10,886 nucleotides of DNA, from the NCBI GenBank assembly GCA_021848865.1, contig JAJZTO010000057.1, positions 1 to 10,886 on the forward strand. Reading direction: 5' to 3'. The notes under the pieces are model-generated. The model made no database searches. It saw nothing but the letters and a program-made list of their open reading frames with translations, and had not been told where the DNA came from. The stretch is from Myxococcales bacterium. Lineage in GTDB: Bacteria; Myxococcota; Myxococcia; Myxococcales; Anaeromyxobacteraceae. The translations under genes and the position numbers were made by a program. Positions 7,412 through 10,886 of the stretch are shown here, piece after piece (position 1 is the stretch's first letter; each line of letters begins with the position of its first letter).

Positions 7412-8275
7412 GTGAAGCGGGTGCCGCTGCTCACCTCCATCCCGCCCCGCTTCGCGCGAAGGGACGGGTCCGGGGTCGACGTCGGGCCCGCCTACGCGGC
7501 GCAGTGCGTCCGGTCGTGGCGCGAGTGCGGCTTCGAGCCGCACACCGTCAACGCCGCGGCCGAGGAGAGCGCCGGCCTCATCGGGAGCGAGGCCATCCGC
7601 CGCCTCGACGTCGCGCGCGACGCGCGCCCGCTCTGCGGCAAGCCGCTGGTGTGGCTCGACGACCTGCTGCGCGCCGCGCGTTCGGTCTCCGACGGCCCCG
7701 TGGCCATCACCAACGCGGACATCCTCCTCGAGCCGGCGGCGGAGGCGGCCCGGCTCGTCGCCGCCCTCCGGCCGGGCCAGTGCGTGGTGGCGAAGCGCGT
7801 CGACGTGCCGACCCTGGGCGCCCGTGACGGGCAAGCCTATCCCGAGGGGTACGACTTCTTCGCGTTCCACGTGGAGGACCTCCGCGGCCTCGGCGAGAGC
7901 CCGTTCGTCTTCGGCCTGCCCTGGTGGGACCAGTACCTGCCGATCGCCTTGCTCCTGCGAGGCGTCAGGCCGGTCCCCCTGCCGGGCCCGTTCGCCTACC
8001 ACCTGCTGCACCAGGAGCGGTGGGACTGGGAGCTGTGGGCTCGCCTGGGCCGGCAGTACCTCGAGCTGTTCGACAGGCGCCCCGGGGACGGGACCGCCGA
8101 CTACGCCCGCAGGATCCGGCGCGCTGCCGCCGGGGTCGACCGCCCGGTCGCGGCCCGGGTCCGGACCGCGCTGCGCAGGCTCACCGCGGCGGGCCGGAAG
8201 CGGGAGGAGGTCCGGGCGCTCTACCGGGTGTCCCTGAGCAACGAGGAGTGGCTGGGGTCCCGGCTCCGGAGCTGA
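7412..8275 (+). CDS. Uncharacterised protein with GT-A glycosyltransferase-like features
   Basis: This is a 287-residue soluble protein with no signal peptide or membrane helix. I do not recognise a named family. The pattern resembles GT-A nucleotide-sugar transferases. The N-terminus starts with a strand (VPLLTSIPPRF) like the opening of such folds, and ITNADILL (99-106) sits where a DxD-like metal and nucleotide motif would be. GYDFFAFHVEDL (146-157) and FVFGLPWWDQYLPIALLLRG (165-184) look like the acceptor-side motifs of these proteins, and AYHLLHQERWDW (195-206) carries histidines near the end of the core. The last 80 residues are Arg-rich and helical. The canonical DxD is not exact (NADI), so activity is uncertain. 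It starts at GTG with a strong ribosome binding site 38 bp after secA, and may be co-transcribed with it. It ends 18 bp from the convergent CBS gene. Alternatively it may be a GT-A-fold protein with a non-catalytic role. Confidence 0.6.
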   Translation: MKRVPLLTSIPPRFARRDGSGVDVGPAYAAQCVRSWRECGFEPHTVNAAAEESAGLIGSEAIRRLDVARDARPLCGKPLVWLDDLLRAARSVSDGPVAITNADILLEPAAEAARLVAALRPGQCVVAKRVDVPTLGARDGQAYPEGYDFFAFHVEDLRGLGESPFVFGLPWWDQYLPIALLLRGVRPVPLPGPFAYHLLHQERWDWELWARLGRQYLELFDRRPGDGTADYARRIRRAAAGVDRPVAARVRTALRRLTAAGRKREEVRALYRVSLSNEEWLGSRLRS

Positions 8276-8277
8276 TC

Positions 8278-8294
8278 GCCGGGCGGGCGCCGGC
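8278..8294. terminator. Short inverted repeat between convergent genes
   Basis: GCCGG-N7-CCGGC spans the gap between the GT-like stop and the CBS stop and touches the CBS stop codon. It could work as a weak bidirectional terminator, but it has no T-run and only 5-bp arms. Confidence 0.25.
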
Positions 8295-8857
8295 TACCCG
8301 CCCTCCGGCGTCTTCACGAACCGGTACTGCGGCTCCGGCGGGAGGTTGTTGATCTCCTCGGGGATCAGCTCCACCAGGAAGTCGATCACGTCGCGGATGG
8401 AGAGCATCCCCACCGGGACGTGGTTCTCGTCCACCAGCGGGATGTGGCGGAAGCGCCCCACGCTCATCTTGTTCAGCGCGTAGGCGCAGCTGTCCCCGGG
8501 GCGCAGCGCCTGCGGATCCCGGGTCATCACCCGGGACACGGCGAGGCGGCCGTAGCCGCGCAGCGACAGCGTCCGGTTCAGCAGGTCGCGCTCCGAGAAG
8601 AGGCCCACCAGCCGCCTGGGCCGCCTCTTCGAGACCACCATCACCGCGCCCACCTTCTTGCGGCGCATGAGCTCGACGGCCTTGGCCACGGTGGCGTCTT
8701 CCGGGACGGTGACCGCCGACTGCGGCTTCAGGTCCTGGATCCGCGTCTCCAGGAACTGGCGGCCGACGTCGGTCCCGCGCCCCACGGTGGGCTCGGGCTC
8801 GTCGCCCTCCAGCGGCTCCTCTTCCCGCTCTCCGGCGCGGATCTCTTCGGTTACCAT
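8294..8857 (-). CDS. Two-CBS-domain protein
   Basis: This is a 187-residue cytoplasmic protein made almost entirely of a CBS pair (Bateman module). CBS1 spans about 41-98 (DLKPQSAVTVPEDATVAKAVELMRR, then VGLFSERDLLNR) and CBS2 about 108-163 (VSRVMTRDPQALRPGDSCAYALNKM, then RHIPLVDENHVPVGMLSIRDVIDFL). The S/R-x-R-D-L/V endings of both halves match the family's adenosine-nucleotide phosphate contacts. CBS pairs bind AMP, ATP, SAM or similar ligands and act as sensors. The N-terminal 30 residues are acidic and likely disordered, and the tail ends in LPPEPQYRFVKTPEGG. There is no fused enzyme or channel domain, so its partner is unknown. I start it at ATG 8857, which has GGAGG 5 bases upstream; the ATG at 8965 would add 36 Arg/Glu-rich residues and overlap the start of the divergent glycosylase gene. 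Confidence 0.9.
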   Translation of the reverse strand: MVTEEIRAGEREEEPLEGDEPEPTVGRGTDVGRQFLETRIQDLKPQSAVTVPEDATVAKAVELMRRKKVGAVMVVSKRRPRRLVGLFSERDLLNRTLSLRGYGRLAVSRVMTRDPQALRPGDSCAYALNKMSVGRFRHIPLVDENHVPVGMLSIRDVIDFLVELIPEEINNLPPEPQYRFVKTPEGG

Positions 8858-8862
8858 GGCGG

Positions 8863-8867
8863 CCTCC
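8863..8867 (-). promoter_or_regulatory. Ribosome binding site deciding the CBS protein start
   Basis: On the minus strand GGAGG precedes ATG 8857 with 5 bases between. It favours this start over the in-frame ATG at 8965. Confidence 0.75.
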
Positions 8868-8963
8868 GTCGGTCCCGGGGCGCCCCCGCGCTCCTCGCGG
8901 CGGCGGCGTTCCTCCACGGCAGGATAGCGCAGTCCCCGGAGCGGCGCGCGAGCCGGTTGACGC

Positions 8964-9899
8964 ATGCAGGTGCCCGAACCCTTCGACCTCGACCTGGTGG
9001 TCCGCAGTCACGGGTGGTATGACCTGGCGCCGTGGAGCTGGGACCGGGAGCGCCGCATCCTGGCGCGGCCCCTGGTGATTTCGCGCGGCCGCACGCTGCG
9101 GGTGGAGGCGGCGGAGCGGGGCGGGCCGGGCGGCGGCCTGGCCCTGCGGGTGACCGCCGAGGGGCGGGTCACGGCGGCCGACGCCGCGGAGGCGCGGGCC
9201 CAGCTCGGGGCCGCGCTGTCGCTCGCCGAGGACCTGGCCCCCTTCTGGCGCCGCATCCGCGAGCTGGAGCCGGAGCGGGAGCGGCTCGGGCTCCCCGACC
9301 TCCGCTGGGCCGCCGCGCGCGGCGCCGGGCGGATGCTGCGCTCCCCGACGGTCTTCGAGGACGTGGTGAAGATGCTCTGCACCACCAACTGCTCCTGGGG
9401 GCTCACCCGCGTCGCGGTGAAGAACCTGGTGGAGCGGCTGGGGGCCCCGGCGCCGCTCGGCGGCCGCGCCTTCCCCGGGGCGGAGGCGCTGGCGGCGCGC
9501 CCCGAGCGCTTCTTCCGCGAGGCGATCCGCGTCGGCTACCGGGCGCCCTTCCTGCGCGCCATCGCCCGCGAGGTGGCCGCCGGCCGGCTGGACGTCGAGG
9601 CCTGGCGCGACCCGGCCGTCCCCGAGGAGGAGCTGCAGCGGCGCATCCGCGCCCTGCCGGGGTTCGGGCCCTACGCCACCGAGGGGCTGCTCCGGCTGCT
9701 CGGCCGCCACCGCCACCTCTCCCTCGACTCCTGGGTGCGGCCGGCGCTGCGCGAGCGGCGCGGGCTGAAGCGCGTCCCCTCGGACCGCACCATCGCCCGC
9801 TGGTTCGCGCCCTACGGGGAGTGGGCGGGGCTGGCGCTGTGGCTGGAGGTCACCGCCGCCTGGCACGCGCCGGAGCCGGCCCGGCCACGGCGCGCTTGA
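8964..9899 (+). CDS. HhH-GPD DNA glycosylase (AlkA/OGG-like, probably monofunctional)
   Basis: This 311-residue protein is probably a base-excision repair enzyme. The N-terminal part (SHGWYDLAPWSWD, 15-27) resembles the beta domain that precedes the glycosylase core in AlkA/OGG1 relatives. The helical core begins near 90 and contains KMLCTTNCSW (136-145). The helix-hairpin-helix is ALPGFGPYATEGLLRLL (230-246), and the conserved Asp is D255 in LSLDSWVRP. Where OGG1 has its catalytic Lys inside the hairpin (GTK), this protein has Tyr237. A simple base-removing glycosylase without lyase activity is therefore expected, as in AlkA. No Cys-rich 4Fe-4S loop follows the Asp, which argues against endonuclease III or MutY. 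The substrate could be alkylated purines or 8-oxoguanine and cannot be settled here. It is divergent from the CBS gene across 106 bp in which I see no convincing promoter. No clear ribosome binding site precedes ATG 8964. Confidence 0.85.
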   Translation: MQVPEPFDLDLVVRSHGWYDLAPWSWDRERRILARPLVISRGRTLRVEAAERGGPGGGLALRVTAEGRVTAADAAEARAQLGAALSLAEDLAPFWRRIRELEPERERLGLPDLRWAAARGAGRMLRSPTVFEDVVKMLCTTNCSWGLTRVAVKNLVERLGAPAPLGGRAFPGAEALAARPERFFREAIRVGYRAPFLRAIAREVAAGRLDVEAWRDPAVPEEELQRRIRALPGFGPYATEGLLRLLGRHRHLSLDSWVRPALRERRGLKRVPSDRTIARWFAPYGEWAGLALWLEVTAAWHAPEPARPRRA

Positions 9900-9944
9900 C
9901 GCCCGCCGGCCCACCGACCATCGTTCCGGGCGGCCGCCGCGCCG

Positions 9945-9953
9945 CCCCCCCCC
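9945..9953 (+). repeat. Homopolymer tract of nine cytosines
   Basis: A C9 run lies directly before an in-frame GTG (9954) and 12 bases before the ATG (9966) of the acyl-CoA dehydrogenase gene. It is outside the reading frame under either start. Tracts of this length can slip during replication, but here a change would only alter the leader. Confidence 0.9.
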
Positions 9954-9965
9954 GTGAGACCTGGC

Positions 9966-10886
9966 ATGCCGACGCGACCCGACGAGACCGCGCCCCCTCC
10001 CACCGGCGGCGGCTTCCTGCTGGCGCCCGCGGGCTCCCGGCGGATGCGGACTCCCGAGGGGCTCGACGACACCGAGCGGGCGCTGCGCCGCGCCGCCGAC
10101 AAGTTCGCGGTGGAGCGGGTCCTCGCCAACGCCGACCGCATCGAGGAGAAGGACCCGGAGCTGCTGCGCCGGCTGCTGCGGGAGGCCGGGGAGCTGGGGC
10201 TCCTGGGGATGGAGACGCCCGAGGCCTACGGCGGGACCGGCCTGGACGCGCTCCCCAGCCTGCTGGTGACCGAGGCCATGGCCCGCAGCGGCTCCTGGAC
10301 GGTGACCTGGGGCGTCCACTCCGGCGTCGGGACGCTGCCCCTCGCCTGGTTCGGCACCGAGGAGCAGAAGCGGCGGTGGCTCCCGGCCCTGGCCCGCGGC
10401 GAGAAGGTGGCGGCCTACGCCCTCACCGAGGCCGGCTCCGGCTCCGACGCCCTCTCGGCGCGGACCCGGGCCACCCTCTCGCCCGACGGGACGCAGTGGA
10501 TCCTGGACGGCGGCAAGCAGTGGATCACCAACGCCGGCTTCGCCGACCTCTTCGTGGTCTTCGCCAAGATCGACGGCGAGCGCTTCAGCGCCTTCGCGGT
10601 GGAGCGGGACACGCCCGGGTTCACGGTGGGTCGGGAGGAGCGGAAGATGGGGCTCCGCGGCAGCTCCACCTGCCCGCTCACCTTCGAGGGGGCCCGGATC
10701 CCGGTGGGGAACCTGCTGGGCGAGGCCGGCAAGGGGCACCGCATCGCCTTCAACGTGCTCAACGTCGGCCGGCTCAAGCTCGGGGCCGGCTGCGTCGCCG
10801 GCGCGCGCCAGGTGGTGCAGCTGGCGGTGCAGTACGCCCGGGAGCGCAAGGCCTTCGGCCAGGTGATCGCCCACTTCGGGCTGATC
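9966..10886 (+). CDS. Acyl-CoA dehydrogenase, FadE/VLCAD-like, N-terminal 307 residues (runs off the window)
   Basis: This FAD-dependent enzyme makes the trans-2-enoyl-CoA in the first step of fatty-acid beta-oxidation. The frame is open from ATG 9966 to the last base. The GGGFLL segment (14-19) followed by RTPEGLDDTERALRRAADKF (28-47) resembles the long FadE/VLCAD-type subfamily of roughly 600 residues, so about half is visible. The N-terminal helical domain has LLREAGELGLLGMETPEAYGG (70-90). The signature YALTEAGSGSDA (151-162) and GKQWITNAG (183-191) contribute to the flavin and substrate pocket. KMGLRGSSTCPLTFEGARIP (227-246) starts the next segment, and RERKAFGQ (292-299) is the conserved Arg/Phe region of the C-terminal domain. 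The catalytic Glu should lie past the window. ATG 9966 is chosen, but the in-frame GTG at 9954 is possible, and neither has a convincing ribosome binding site. It is 66 bp after the glycosylase gene on the same strand. Confidence 0.92.
   Translation, partial: MPTRPDETAPPPTGGGFLLAPAGSRRMRTPEGLDDTERALRRAADKFAVERVLANADRIEEKDPELLRRLLREAGELGLLGMETPEAYGGTGLDALPSLLVTEAMARSGSWTVTWGVHSGVGTLPLAWFGTEEQKRRWLPALARGEKVAAYALTEAGSGSDALSARTRATLSPDGTQWILDGGKQWITNAGFADLFVVFAKIDGERFSAFAVERDTPGFTVGREERKMGLRGSSTCPLTFEGARIPVGNLLGEAGKGHRIAFNVLNVGRLKLGAGCVAGARQVVQLAVQYARERKAFGQVIAHFGLI

Noticed and set aside
8858..8965. Longer CBS protein starting at ATG 8965
   Set aside because: The extra 36 residues are Arg/Glu-rich without family support, while ATG 8857 has an excellent ribosome binding site. 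The longer form would also overlap the divergent glycosylase start.
8181..10874. An 897-codon open frame on the minus strand across the CBS, glycosylase and acyl-CoA dehydrogenase region
   Set aside because: Opposite the glycosylase and dehydrogenase genes it is the complement of real codons, and in the CBS region it is in a different frame from the good CBS motifs. The composition is Gly/Arg/Pro-rich.

Overview
The window is a very GC-rich, densely coded stretch of chromosome. SecA begins MLNQVLKVVLGTKNEREL and the neighbours are envelope genes, a CBS protein and fatty-acid metabolism, which suggests a myxobacterium-like deltaproteobacterium, with Anaeromyxobacter the best guess. This rests on GC content, codon use and protein character, not on a database match. 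There is no transposase, integrase, CRISPR array, tRNA or rRNA, and nothing looks recently transferred.

Layout. (1) Bases 1-2379, plus strand: the last 58 codons of a PP2C-type phosphatase, a membrane-anchored M23 peptidase and a CapA-like lipoprotein, closely spaced and probably co-transcribed. (2) Bases 2334-3242, minus strand: an NlpC/P60-type lipoprotein that overlaps the CapA gene tail-to-tail by 46 bp. (3) Bases 3243-3446: a divergent promoter region. (4) Bases 3447-4352, plus: a second M23 peptidase, paralogous to the first. (5) Bases 4353-4532: a GC-palindrome terminator candidate, then a short GC-rich leader. (6) Bases 4533-7373: complete secA. (7) Bases 7412-8275: an uncharacterised protein resembling GT-A glycosyltransferases. 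(8) Bases 8294-8857, minus: a two-CBS-domain protein. (9) Bases 8964-9899, plus: an AlkA/OGG-like HhH-GPD DNA glycosylase. (10) Bases 9966 to the window end, plus: the N-terminal half of an acyl-CoA dehydrogenase.

How they fit together. The first 4.4 kb is an envelope block: two inner-membrane-anchored M23 endopeptidases bracket two probable lipoproteins, one a CapA-type metallophosphoesterase-like protein and the other a cysteine peptidase of the NlpC/P60 fold. SecA, which drives export of such proteins, follows directly. Genes downstream of secA are mixed housekeeping functions and need not be related to one another.

No clearly undescribed multi-gene system is visible. The points most worth a second look are a perfect 12-bp palindromic element embedded in frame in the CapA linker, the duplicated M23 proteins with a conserved short cytoplasmic N-terminus, the convergent coding overlap, a possibly leaderless NlpC/P60 transcript, and the unassigned gene after secA.
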